In this document: piece after piece, positions 35,206-43,962 of the stretch
Layout: each line of letters begins with the position of its first letter
Position numbering within the stretch: the stretch's first letter is position 1
Assembly: GCF_003752405.1 (NCBI RefSeq)
Contig: NZ_RKHK01000001.1
Coordinates: 1,798,001 to 1,862,000 of the forward strand
Direction: 5' to 3'
Length of the DNA: 64,000 nt
Source of the DNA: Bogoriella caseilytica
GTDB lineage: Bacteria; Actinomycetota; Actinomycetes; Actinomycetales; Actinomycetaceae
The notes under the pieces: generated by a model
Told to the model about the DNA's origin: nothing
The model's input: only the letters and a program-made list of their open reading frames with translations
Databases searched by the model: none
Translations under genes and position numbers: made by a program

Positions 35206-37467
35206 ATGCCACACCCATTGGATAAGGCGCACGTGCTGCTCACCGGCGCCACCGGATTCGTAGGACAAGCCGTGCTCGAACGGCTCCTGTCCGGGCACCC
35301 CGACGCCCACGTCACCCTGCTCGTCCGGCCCCGCGGCGACATCACTGCCGCCCAGCGAGTGGCCAAGCTCTTGCGCAAGCCGGTCTTCCGGCCGTGGCGT
35401 GAAACGGTGGGCAACGAGGGCGCCGAGGCTGCCCTGCGGGATCGCATTTCCGTGATCGAGGGCGATCTCGGTGCCGTGCCCGAACTCCCCGGTGATCTCG
35501 ACGTCGTCATCCACTCCGCCTCCACCGTCTCCTTCGACCTGCCGATCGATGAGGCCTTCGTGGCCAACGTCGCCGGCCCGGCGTCGCTCTATGAGGCGCT
35601 CCAGGCCGCCGGCGGCGATCCGCACGTGGTGCACGTGTCCACCGCCTACGTGGCCGGAGCCCGCAAGGGCGTGGCCGAGGAGCGTTCCCTCGACCACGAG
35701 ATCGACCATCTCCGTGAGCTCGACTTCGCCGTCGCGGCACGCGCTGCCGCGGAGAACGACTCCCGCACCCCCGCCATCCTCGGCGACCTGAACCAGCAGG
35801 CCGTGGCCGAGCACCGCCGCGCCGGTCCGCGCGCCGTCGCCGCTGCTACTGAGGCTCTGCGCCAGGAATGGGTCACCGAACGCCTCGTTGACGCCGGGCG
35901 AATCAGGGCCCAGTCCCTGGGCTGGCCGGACGTGTACACCTTCACCAAGGCCATGGGTGAGCGCGTGGCCGAGGGCATGTGGGCCGGCGCCGGCCACCGC
36001 CTCTCCGTCCTGCGGCCCACCATCATCGAGTCTGCGCTCCGCCACCCCTTCCCGGGCTGGATCGACGGATTCAAGGTGGCCGACCCGCTCATCGCGGCCT
36101 ACGGGCGCGGGATGCTCCCCGAGTTCCCCGCCCTGGCCGACACGGTGTTGGACATCATCCCGGTCGACTTCGTCGTCAACGCCACGCTGGAAGCCGCGGC
36201 CACCCCGCCACCGGTGGAGGAACCCGCGTACTACCAGGTCTCCTCCTCGGTCACGAACCCCCTGCGCATCGGTCAGCTCGTTTCCACCGTGCGGGAGTAC
36301 TTCTCCGAGAACCCCCTCACCGATCATGACGGCTCCCGCGTCTCAGTGCCGGCCTGGTCGTTCCCGCACCCGCGCGCCGTCGAGCGCGCCCTGCGCCGCC
36401 GCGAGTCGGCGGTCTCCGTGGCAGACAAAGCCCTGAGCAAGCTGCCGGCCACGGCGCGCACGCGCGGCTGGATCAAGGGCCTGGACCGCACCCGGAAGGA
36501 TCTCGTCCGCCTGCGGAAGTTCACCTCGCTCTACCAGCCCTACACCCAGACCGAGGTGACCTTCGACGACGCCCGGGTGCGCGAGCTGCACTTCGCTCTT
36601 TCCGAGGAAGAGCGCGCCGATCGCGGCTTCGACGTCACCGACATCGACTGGCGGCACTACTTGCAGTCGGTGCACATCCCCAACGTGCCGGGCCTGTTGC
36701 GGCAGAGCGGGGGCCCCAGCAAGGCCCCAGCCCCGGCGGCGCTCCCCGAACGCACCGACGTGCTGGCCGTATTCGACCTGCAGCGCACGCTGGCCTCGGC
36801 CACGCTGGTGGAGCAGTACCTGTGGGTGGAGCTGGCCGCCCATCCGCCGTCGCGCTGGCCGCGCTCCCTGGCCGGCCTGGTGGCCTCCGCGCCCCGCTTC
36901 CTGCAGGCCGAGCGCCGCGATCGCGCCGACTTCATCCGCACCTTCATGCGCCGCTACGCCGGCGTGGACCCCGAGGTGCTGCGCGAAGTCATCGCCCGCG
37001 AGGTCACTCCCTCCATGCGCCGCGACGTGTTCCTCGACGCCATGAGGCGCGTGCAGGCCCACCGCGCTGCCGGGCACCGCACGGTGCTCGTCTCCGGTGA
37101 GATCGACGTCTTCGTGGAACCCTTCGCCCCGCTCTTCGACGACGTCGTGGCCGGGAGCATGGAGGTCGGCGAGGACGGCTTGTGGACCGGCCACCTCGAG
37201 ACCTCCCCGCTGGTGGGGGAGGCCCGCGCCGCCTGGTTGCGCCGCTACGCCCGCGAGCACGACATGGACCTCGAGGGCTCCTTCGCCTACGGCGATGCCT
37301 ACGCGGATCGGCCCTGGCTCGACGTGGTCGGCAATCCTCACGCGGTCAACCCCGACGCCTCGCTCTACCGGTATGCTCACGCCCGGCGGTGGCCGGTCCT
37401 GACCTGGACGGAGACCGCCGAGAGCCGGGTGGTCCCGGTTCTCCGCAGCCTCCGGGGAGGATCGTGA
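35206..37467 (+). CDS. Fatty acyl-CoA reductase fused to a HAD-IB hydrolase domain
   Basis: The 753-residue protein joins two enzymes. Residues about 8-420 are a NAD-binding fatty acyl-CoA reductase (FAR) of the Male-sterility type: VLLTGATGFVGQAVLERLL at the N-terminus, HVSTAYVAG, and YTFTKAMGER with the catalytic Tyr-x3-Lys. It should reduce acyl-CoA to fatty alcohol. Residues about 520-740 are HAD-IB-like: motif I is FDLQRTLASATL, where the usual second Asp (DxD) is Gln; motif II is LVSGE and motif IV YGDAYADRPWL. The HAD part may thus be weak or inactive. It heads an operon with SDR, PlsC and AGPS genes and overlaps the SDR start (TGATG). Confidence 0.85.
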   Translation: MPHPLDKAHVLLTGATGFVGQAVLERLLSGHPDAHVTLLVRPRGDITAAQRVAKLLRKPVFRPWRETVGNEGAEAALRDRISVIEGDLGAVPELPGDLDVVIHSASTVSFDLPIDEAFVANVAGPASLYEALQAAGGDPHVVHVSTAYVAGARKGVAEERSLDHEIDHLRELDFAVAARAAAENDSRTPAILGDLNQQAVAEHRRAGPRAVAAATEALRQEWVTERLVDAGRIRAQSLGWPDVYTFTKAMGERVAEGMWAGAGHRLSVLRPTIIESALRHPFPGWIDGFKVADPLIAAYGRGMLPEFPALADTVLDIIPVDFVVNATLEAAATPPPVEEPAYYQVSSSVTNPLRIGQLVSTVREYFSENPLTDHDGSRVSVPAWSFPHPRAVERALRRRESAVSVADKALSKLPATARTRGWIKGLDRTRKDLVRLRKFTSLYQPYTQTEVTFDDARVRELHFALSEEERADRGFDVTDIDWRHYLQSVHIPNVPGLLRQSGGPSKAPAPAALPERTDVLAVFDLQRTLASATLVEQYLWVELAAHPPSRWPRSLAGLVASAPRFLQAERRDRADFIRTFMRRYAGVDPEVLREVIAREVTPSMRRDVFLDAMRRVQAHRAAGHRTVLVSGEIDVFVEPFAPLFDDVVAGSMEVGEDGLWTGHLETSPLVGEARAAWLRRYAREHDMDLEGSFAYGDAYADRPWLDVVGNPHAVNPDASLYRYAHARRWPVLTWTETAESRVVPVLRSLRGGS

Positions 37468-38354
37468 TGACGCGGGCCGCATGGACGATCGGGGTCGCTG
37501 GTGCCGCTGGAGCTACCGCCGCTGCGGTGGCGGCGGCACGGTGGGCGCGACCGACCGTGGAGGTTGCTCCCGCGCGGCCCGTCCTGCACGGCCAGGCCAT
37601 GGTGACCGGCGGCACCTCGGGCATCGGTCTGGCTTTCGCCCGGGCACTGGCCGAGCGCGGCTGTGACCTGGTGCTGGTGGCCCGCCACGGTGAACGTCTG
37701 AAGAAGACCGCCGGCCAGCTCTCCTGGCGATACGGCATCACCGTGGAGACCCTCGAGGCCGATCTCGCCACACGCGAGGGTGCCGCAGCTGCGGCTGAGC
37801 GCCTCGCCGATCCGGACCGGCCCATCGAGGTGCTGGTCAACAACGCCGGCAAGGGCGTGCACGTGCCGCTCGCTGCGGAGGACACCAGCGAGCACGAAGC
37901 CTCCATCGACCTCATGATCCGCAGCGTCCTCATCCTCGGCGCCGCGGCCGGAGGTGCCATGCGTGCACGCGGTCACGGAGCCATCATCAACGTGGCCTCA
38001 GTGGCCGGCTTGATCCCCATGGGTGCCTACTCCGCCATCAAGTCCTGGGTGGATACTTACAGCGAGTCCTTGGCCATGGAACTCGGGGGAGATGGCGTGC
38101 AGGTGCTCAGCGTGCGGCCCGGGTGGGTGCGCACCGAGTTCCATGAGCGGGCTGGGATCCGCACCACCTCCATCCCGGACTTCCTCTGGCTCGATGCCGA
38201 GCGCGTGGTCGAGGACGCGCTGGCCGATCTTGACCGCGGGAAGATCCACTCCACCTCCACCCTTCGCTTCAAGGTCCTCGCAGCGGCAGCGGCCCATGCG
38301 CCGCGGCCACTGGTGCGCTGGGCGACAGCCAAGATCAAAGGGGGGCGATCATGA
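37467..38354 (+). CDS. Short-chain dehydrogenase/reductase with N-terminal membrane segment
   Basis: The 295-residue SDR has an N-terminal Ala-rich membrane-like segment (residues 8-27), the cofactor motif TGGTSGIG (47-54), NNAG, and the catalytic Ser and YSAIK (Tyr188, Lys192). By its place between a fatty acyl-CoA reductase and an AGPS-like gene it is a candidate acyl/alkyl-DHAP reductase, which would make 1-alkyl-glycerol-3-phosphate. The sequence itself shows only a classical SDR. It overlaps both neighbours (1 and 4 bases). Confidence 0.82.
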   Translation: MTRAAWTIGVAGAAGATAAAVAAARWARPTVEVAPARPVLHGQAMVTGGTSGIGLAFARALAERGCDLVLVARHGERLKKTAGQLSWRYGITVETLEADLATREGAAAAAERLADPDRPIEVLVNNAGKGVHVPLAAEDTSEHEASIDLMIRSVLILGAAAGGAMRARGHGAIINVASVAGLIPMGAYSAIKSWVDTYSESLAMELGGDGVQVLSVRPGWVRTEFHERAGIRTTSIPDFLWLDAERVVEDALADLDRGKIHSTSTLRFKVLAAAAAHAPRPLVRWATAKIKGGRS

Positions 38355-39163
38355 CGGCAAAGAAGCCGCGCACACAGCGCTACCACTCGGCATGGCATCG
38401 GAGCCTGCGCTACGTCACTCAGCGCCTCATCATGCGCGCGGTGGTGGGTTCAACCGTGCAGGTGAAGGCCGAAGGCCTGGACAACCTGGAGTCTCTGGAG
38501 CGGCCTTTCATCGTGGCGGCTAACCACTCCAGCCATCTGGACACCACGGTGCTGCTGACTGCCCTGCCGTGGCGAGTCACCTCCCACCTGGCGGTGGGCG
38601 CGGCTTCGGATTACTTCTACAACCATATGTACCGCTCCATGGCGGCTTCGGCGTTCTTCAACACCTATCCGGTGCATCGTCCTGGGTCAAAGGGCCGCTC
38701 GGCTAAGCGCAGCAAGGGCATGACGCGCAAATTGGTCGAGGAGCAGATTCCTGTGCTGCTCTTCCCCGAGGGCACCCGCAGCCGGGACGGCAAGATGGCG
38801 GCCTTCAAACCGGGTGTGGCGGCCATCTGCGCCGAGCAGCAGATCCCATGCGTGCCGGTGGCGCTCCTGGGCACCTTCGATGCCATGCCCCCCGGGCGGA
38901 GCTGGCCGATGCCCGGCCGCCCTCGGGTGCGGGTGCTGGTGGGCCGCCCGATGCGTCCGCGCCGCGGCGAGGCGGTGGGGGACTTCAACGAACGACTCTC
39001 CGCACGGGTGCGGACCATGATCGACATGCAGACGCCGTACGTGCTTGCCGATAAGCCTGCCGCGCGCGAGAGCGCCGCGGAGGACGGCGAGACACGCCAG
39101 GGCAAGAGGTCTCGACCCCGAGACGCACAAGGGCCCGGCCGGGCACAGGAGGAAGCCTCGTGA
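38351..39163 (+). CDS. 1-acyl-sn-glycerol-3-phosphate acyltransferase, PlsC family
   Basis: The 270-residue acyltransferase has the catalytic motif NHSSHLD (58-64, NHx4D), the phosphate-binding motif FPEGTRS (138-144), and a third block VPVALLGTFDAMPPG. These match LPLAT/PlsC enzymes that acylate the sn-2 position of lysophosphatidate. The C-terminal 40 residues are charged and unstructured. It sits within the ether-lipid-like operon, where it could acylate 1-alkyl-glycerol-3-phosphate. The start overlaps the SDR stop by 4 bases. Confidence 0.88.
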   Translation: MTAKKPRTQRYHSAWHRSLRYVTQRLIMRAVVGSTVQVKAEGLDNLESLERPFIVAANHSSHLDTTVLLTALPWRVTSHLAVGAASDYFYNHMYRSMAASAFFNTYPVHRPGSKGRSAKRSKGMTRKLVEEQIPVLLFPEGTRSRDGKMAAFKPGVAAICAEQQIPCVPVALLGTFDAMPPGRSWPMPGRPRVRVLVGRPMRPRRGEAVGDFNERLSARVRTMIDMQTPYVLADKPAARESAAEDGETRQGKRSRPRDAQGPGRAQEEAS

Positions 39164-40866
39164 CCACACAGTCACACAAGAACACCGTCCCGCACATGAA
39201 GTGGTGGGGCTGGGGCGTCGAGGGCGTCGCCTTCAACCACCGGGACAAGCCGAACTTCCGGCCCTTCGTGCTCGACCAGGTCGGCGTCGACGTCGACGTC
39301 CCCGGCACGCCCCCGCCTGCCTTCGAGGAGATCGATGTTCCCGCCCCCCGCATCGGCGAGGAACTGCTGGCCGAGCTGGCTGAGGCGGTCGGCGAGGAGA
39401 ACGTCTACACCGAGGACTTCGACCGTGTCGTCCACACCTACGGCAAGGGCTTGCCGGACCTGATCAAGGTCCGCGCCGGGCACCTGCCCCGTGCCGTCGA
39501 CGTCGTGGTCTACCCCGGCAACGAGAGCGACGTCCAGGCCGTGCTCGACGCCGTGGTGGCCGCCGACGCCGTGCTGATCCCCTTCGGTGGCGGCTCGAAC
39601 ATCTCCGGCTCGCTCACCCCGCCGGAGTCCGAGGAACGTCCCGTGGTCTCCCTGGATCTCGGGCGGATGAACCGGGTGCTCGAGATCGACGAGACGGCCG
39701 GCCTGGCGCGGATCCAGGCCGGCGTGCTGGGCCCGGACATGGAAGAGCAGCTCACGGCCCGAGGCTGGACCATGGGTCACCAGCCCGACTCCTTCCGCCA
39801 CTCCACTCTCGGCGGGTGGATCGCCACTCGCTCCTCGGGGATGCAGTCCGACAAGTACGGCGACATCGCCGACATCACCCGTGGTCTGCGCGCCGTCCAG
39901 CCCGGCCGGATGCTGGTGCTGCGCCCCCTGCCCTCGACCTCGACCGGTCCGAGCGTGCGGGAGATGATCCTGGGATCCGAAGGCCGTCTCGGTGTGATCA
40001 CCGAGGCCTGGGTGCAGGTGCACCGGCTGCCGGAGAACCGCGAGATCATCGCCTACCTCTACCCGAGCTGGGCTGCGGCGCTGGCCGCGATGCAGGAGAT
40101 CTCTACCTCCGACGCCTCGCCGTCGGTCACGCGTGTGTCCGATGACCGCGAGACCGCCTTCTCCTTCTCCACGCAGAAGGCGAAGAAGGGCCTGAAGTCC
40201 ACGGTGCAGAAGGGCCTGTTCGACCTGCTGGAGCGCCGCGGGTGGGACATGGATGCGGTGTGCCTGTCCTACGTGGGGTACGAGGGCGGCTCCGCCCGGG
40301 TCAAGGCGGAGAAGGCGATCGTGGGCAAGATCGTGCGCCGTCACGGCGGCATCAAGCTCGGCTCCGGGCCGGGTGAGCTCTACGACCAGAAGAAGTTCGA
40401 CACTCCCTACATCCGTGACTACCTGCTCGACATCGGTGCGGTGGCTGACGTCTCGGAGACGGCGACGCCGTGGTCGAACCTGCTCGACATCTACAACGGC
40501 ACGGTGCGCGCCGCCAAGGACGCCTATGCAGCTCTGGGCGTTCGCGGCTACATCATGTGCCACCTCTCGCACAGCTATCACTCCGGTGCGTGTCTCTATT
40601 TCACCTTCGCCTTCCCCCCGGCCACCGAGAAGTGGGAGGAGCAGATCGAGCAGTACTGGAAGGTCAAGAGCGCCATCCAGCAGTCCTTCGTCGATCTGAA
40701 GGGCACGATCTCTCACCACCACGGTGTGGGTACGGAGCACGCGCACTGGATCGAAGAGGACATCTCCGAGGCCGGTGTGGAGACCATGGTCGCGCTGCTA
40801 CGCGGTGTGGACCCCAGCCGCAACCTCAACCCCGGCAAGGTCATCCCCACCCACCGCGAGTGGTGA
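39160..40866 (+). CDS. FAD-linked oxidase family protein resembling alkyl-DHAP synthase (AGPS)
   Basis: The 568-residue flavoprotein is of the VAO/FAD_binding_4 type. Its N-terminus KWWGWG, the FAD motif PFGGGSNISG (141-150), GWIATRSSGMQSDKYGDI, the block STGPSVREMILGSEGRLGVITEA, DYLLDIGAVADVSETATPW, SHSYHSGACLYFTF and the active-site SHHHGVG (His519-521) all follow eukaryotic and myxobacterial alkyl-dihydroxyacetone-phosphate synthase rather than glycolate or lactate oxidases. AGPS swaps the acyl chain of acyl-DHAP for a fatty alcohol, forming the ether bond. The partner genes upstream (FAR, SDR, PlsC) fit. The GTG start overlaps the PlsC stop by 4 bases. Confidence 0.78.
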   Translation: MTTQSHKNTVPHMKWWGWGVEGVAFNHRDKPNFRPFVLDQVGVDVDVPGTPPPAFEEIDVPAPRIGEELLAELAEAVGEENVYTEDFDRVVHTYGKGLPDLIKVRAGHLPRAVDVVVYPGNESDVQAVLDAVVAADAVLIPFGGGSNISGSLTPPESEERPVVSLDLGRMNRVLEIDETAGLARIQAGVLGPDMEEQLTARGWTMGHQPDSFRHSTLGGWIATRSSGMQSDKYGDIADITRGLRAVQPGRMLVLRPLPSTSTGPSVREMILGSEGRLGVITEAWVQVHRLPENREIIAYLYPSWAAALAAMQEISTSDASPSVTRVSDDRETAFSFSTQKAKKGLKSTVQKGLFDLLERRGWDMDAVCLSYVGYEGGSARVKAEKAIVGKIVRRHGGIKLGSGPGELYDQKKFDTPYIRDYLLDIGAVADVSETATPWSNLLDIYNGTVRAAKDAYAALGVRGYIMCHLSHSYHSGACLYFTFAFPPATEKWEEQIEQYWKVKSAIQQSFVDLKGTISHHHGVGTEHAHWIEEDISEAGVETMVALLRGVDPSRNLNPGKVIPTHREW

Positions 40867-40872
40867 GCGGGC

Positions 40873-41745
40873 CTGGACGTCCACCAGGCCCAGGCCTTCC
40901 TGACCCTGGCCCAGGAGCTGCACTTCGGCCGCGCTGCGCAGCGCCTGCACATGGCCCAGCCGCCACTGAGCCGGCTCATCCGCAAGATCGAAGCCGAGTT
41001 GGGCGCCGCCCTTTTCGACCGCAGCACCCGCGGCGTCGCCCTGACGCCGCAGGGCGAGGCGCTGGTCGAGCCGGCGCGGGAGCTCGTCATGCAGTCCCAG
41101 CGCATCAAGGAGATCGTGCAACGCACCCAGGGCGGCATGATCGGGCGCGTACGCCTGGGCTACGCCGGCCCGTCGGTGGGCCATCTCGTGGGGCCGCTGG
41201 CGCGGCGGGTGCGCCAGGAGCGCCCCGGCATCGCGCTGGAGCTGTTCAGCTCCCAGTTCTCCCACCGTGGTCTGGAGAAGGTCACCGACGGCTCACTGGA
41301 CCTGGTGATCGGTCGATGGGACTTCCTTCCCGCTGAGGTCGACTCCCGTGTGCTGGCCCGTGAGGAGTTGCTGCTCGCCGTGCCGGCGGGCCACCGCCTG
41401 GCCACGTTCGAGATCGTGCCGGTGACGGAGCTCGCTGAGGAGCCCTGGATCGTACTGCCCGGGCGCAGCGCCGCCACCTTGCCGAACCGGCTGAACCTGC
41501 TCGGCGTCGCCGGGGGGTTCCTCCCGCGGGTGGTGCAGGTAGCTCCGGACTCCGCCACGCTCATGCTGCTCGTCGGTGCCGAGATGGGCATCGCGCTGAC
41601 CTTCTCCGGGGTGCGCGACCGTGTGCCGGCCGAGAACGTGGTCTTCCGCCGGCTGGGTCCGGAGCCCGGGGAGGTGAAGGTGCGGCTCGCCTGGCGCCAG
41701 GGGGACGAGAACCCCGCCCTGGCCGCGGTGGCTGAGCTGGCCTAG
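40873..41745 (+). CDS. LysR-family transcriptional regulator with an apparent CTG start
   Basis: The protein has a complete LysR N-terminal winged helix only if translation begins at CTG 40873: LDVHQAQAFLTLAQELHFGRAAQRLHMAQ... aligns with the usual M-D-x-x-Q-L start. No ATG, GTG or TTG is in frame between the AGPS stop (40864-40866) and ATG 40951, and that ATG would remove half of the DNA-binding domain. Alternatively GTG 40863, overlapping the stop, could be used with a 1-base frameshift near GGGCC. The rest is a substrate-binding domain (LRLGYAGPSVGHLVGPLARR). About 290 residues. It may control the upstream operon. Confidence 0.75.
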   Translation: MDVHQAQAFLTLAQELHFGRAAQRLHMAQPPLSRLIRKIEAELGAALFDRSTRGVALTPQGEALVEPARELVMQSQRIKEIVQRTQGGMIGRVRLGYAGPSVGHLVGPLARRVRQERPGIALELFSSQFSHRGLEKVTDGSLDLVIGRWDFLPAEVDSRVLAREELLLAVPAGHRLATFEIVPVTELAEEPWIVLPGRSAATLPNRLNLLGVAGGFLPRVVQVAPDSATLMLLVGAEMGIALTFSGVRDRVPAENVVFRRLGPEPGEVKVRLAWRQGDENPALAAVAELA

Positions 41746-41781
41746 GCGGTCGAGCCCGGCGGCGAGGCGCCGCGAGCGTAG

Positions 41782-42765
41782 TCAGGGTTGAGCGCGCGAG
41801 CGGCGGATGTCTGGCAACGAGGCCAGGACGACGGCCACCAGGGTTAGTCCCGTGCCCGCCACGGTGGCGAAGGCGACGATGGAGCCGGCGGTGGGGACGA
41901 CGACCTCGAGAACCAGCGACCCGACGAGTTGCCCCGCGATCATGCCCATGGCCGTCACCAGCACTCCCACCTTGGCGACAAGCACCGCACCGGCACCGAT
42001 GAAGACGATCCCCAGCGGCCCGCCGAGGTAATGCCACCACACCGGCGAGAGGGCCGGACCGATGCCGGTGGCGACGGCTTGGATGCCCCACACGGCCAAC
42101 AGCACGGTGCTGCCGGTCAGGAAGTTGATCAACGTGGTCGGTACCGGGCCGTAGGCGGCGGCCTGGCGGCCGTTGAGCGCCTGCTGGCCGGAGTTGAGGA
42201 AACCGGCTGCGGCCGGGAGAAGCACCAGGATGAGCCAGTCGACGCCGCGCCCAGCCGCGGTGAGATGGGGTGAGACGGTCCAGGCGACCGCCACGAGGGT
42301 GAGTATGGCGCCCAGTACGCGGAACGGGCTGATCATCTTCCTGCCGGCGGGTCCCAGGCCGATCCGGTCCCACAGCAGACCACCGACGGTCTGGCCGGTG
42401 ATGACGGCCACCGAGAAGACGGCGACGCCGATGAAGCCGACCGTCAGCGTCTGGGTCAGGACGAAGTAGGCTCCCACGCATCCGGCGAGCAGGTACCACC
42501 AACGCACCTGACCCGAACGCAGTGCGGGACGGACCCGCCGCACCGCCCGGCGGCCAGTGGACGTGGTGGTCGTGACCACGATCATCACCAGCAGTCCGGT
42601 GAGGAAGCTGATAGTCGCTGCGAGCGTGGCGGAGCCGATCTCGGCGGCAAGTGCAGTGTTCACCCGGCTCTGGATCGGCATGGCCATGCCCACCAGGACC
42701 ATCACGAGGATGAGGAGCGCCCAGATCGGGAGGGATCGGTCGGGCTGCTCGCTCTGCTGTCGCAC
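41782..42765 (-). CDS. DMT-superfamily transporter (DUF606/YdcZ, tandem)
   Basis: The 327-residue membrane protein contains two tandem DUF606 units of about 145 residues, each with four or five helices; the repeated signature is seen as ATISFLTGLLVMIV in the first unit and TLINFLTGSTVLLAV in the second. These belong to the drug/metabolite transporter superfamily; the substrate is unknown. GTG 42765 lies 6 nt after a TAGGTT box, which overlaps the stop codon of the upstream CaiB gene. Confidence 0.85.
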   Translation of the reverse strand: MRQQSEQPDRSLPIWALLILVMVLVGMAMPIQSRVNTALAAEIGSATLAATISFLTGLLVMIVVTTTTSTGRRAVRRVRPALRSGQVRWWYLLAGCVGAYFVLTQTLTVGFIGVAVFSVAVITGQTVGGLLWDRIGLGPAGRKMISPFRVLGAILTLVAVAWTVSPHLTAAGRGVDWLILVLLPAAAGFLNSGQQALNGRQAAAYGPVPTTLINFLTGSTVLLAVWGIQAVATGIGPALSPVWWHYLGGPLGIVFIGAGAVLVAKVGVLVTAMGMIAGQLVGSLVLEVVVPTAGSIVAFATVAGTGLTLVAVVLASLPDIRRSRAQP

Positions 42766-42777
42766 AGGGAAAACCTA
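42766..42777 (-). promoter_or_regulatory. -10 box of the DMT transporter, overlapping the caiB-like stop
   Basis: On the minus strand TAGGTT (42777-42772) begins with the TAG stop of the upstream CaiB-family gene and ends 6 nt before GTG 42765. The DMT gene can thus be transcribed separately as a leaderless mRNA. Confidence 0.45.
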
Positions 42778-43962
42778 GTGTGTCTCAGCTCCCAGCCAGC
42801 GCAGCACGCGGTCCCGGTCGGCGTCGAGGCGCGGGGGTGCCTGGTGGTAGTCCACCTCGGAGCTGTCGAAGCGCACGGGATGGCGCACCGTGGGGATGCG
42901 GCGTTCGCCGTTTCCGGCCACCGCCACCGGCTCCAGGCCGAGATCCGCAGCGAAGTCCACGCCCTCGGCCACGGTCAGGATCGGCGCCGAGGGCACCCCG
43001 GCCGCACGGAACCGATCGAACCAGTCCATGGCCCCGCGAGCGGCCAGGCGTGCAGCCAGCAGCGGTCGCAGCGTGTCTCGGTGCCGATTCCGCGCCCCCA
43101 TGGTGGCGAAGCGCTCATCCGTAGCCAGCTCGGGCACCTCGAGCAGCTCGCAGAGCCGCACGAACTGCCGGTCGTTGCCCACCGCGATGATCAGGTCCTT
43201 GTCCGCCGTCGGGAAGGGCTCATACGGGTACAGGCTCGGGTGGGCGTTGCCCATCCGCGAGGGCGTCACCCCAGCCATCACCGCCGCGGCGGACTGGTTG
43301 ACCAACCCGGACAGCGCGGAGGAGAGCAAGTCCACCTGTAGATGGTCACCGAGCCCGGTGGCGCTGCGCCGGTGCAGGGCGGCGAGGATCCCGGTCAGGC
43401 AGTGCAGCCCGGTGATCACATCCACCAGCGCGACCCCCACCTTGGTGGGCTCGCCGTCGGGTTGGCCGGTCAGATCCATCAGGCCGGAGACCGCCTGGGC
43501 GACCAGGTCGTATCCGGGCAGATCCACTCCCTCGGCGGTGCCGAAGCCGGTGATCGAGGCGTAGACGAGGTCCGCGCGCTCGGCACTCAGCGTGGCGTAG
43601 TCCAACCCGAAGCGGGCCAGGCCCCCGGGTTTGAAGTTCTCCACCAGCACATCGGCGCGGCGCACGATCCGGTGGGCGAGGGCGAGATCGCCCTCGTCGG
43701 AGAAGTCCAGCGCGATGGAGTGCTTATTGCGGTTCACCGAGAGGAAGTACGTGCCCTCGCCGTCCCGCTCGGGCGGCACCCAGGTGCGGGTGTCATCACC
43801 GCGCGGGCTCTCGACCTTGATCACCAGCGCACCGAGGTCGGCGAGCATCATCGTGCAGTACGGTCCCGCCAGCACCCGGGAGAGATCGGCAACCACCACC
43901 CCGGCCAGTGGCCCGGTGGCCTGCGCGGCGAGAGCGTCGAGGTCGGTGAGGTCGGCTGCCAT
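42775..43962 (-). CDS. CaiB/BaiF-family CoA-transferase, candidate succinyl-CoA:glutarate CoA-transferase
   Basis: The 395-residue class III CoA-transferase has VVADLSRVLAGPYCTMMLADLGALVIKVE at the N-terminus, NRNKHSIALD, ENFKPGG, and the catalytic Asp in VALVDVITGLH. Members next to a glutaryl-CoA dehydrogenase gene act on glutarate in animals and some bacteria. Here the start overlaps the gcdH-like stop, so the two are translationally coupled, which supports glutarate activation as the role. Other dicarboxylates remain possible. Confidence 0.82.
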   Translation of the reverse strand: MAADLTDLDALAAQATGPLAGVVVADLSRVLAGPYCTMMLADLGALVIKVESPRGDDTRTWVPPERDGEGTYFLSVNRNKHSIALDFSDEGDLALAHRIVRRADVLVENFKPGGLARFGLDYATLSAERADLVYASITGFGTAEGVDLPGYDLVAQAVSGLMDLTGQPDGEPTKVGVALVDVITGLHCLTGILAALHRRSATGLGDHLQVDLLSSALSGLVNQSAAAVMAGVTPSRMGNAHPSLYPYEPFPTADKDLIIAVGNDRQFVRLCELLEVPELATDERFATMGARNRHRDTLRPLLAARLAARGAMDWFDRFRAAGVPSAPILTVAEGVDFAADLGLEPVAVAGNGERRIPTVRHPVRFDSSEVDYHQAPPRLDADRDRVLRWLGAETH

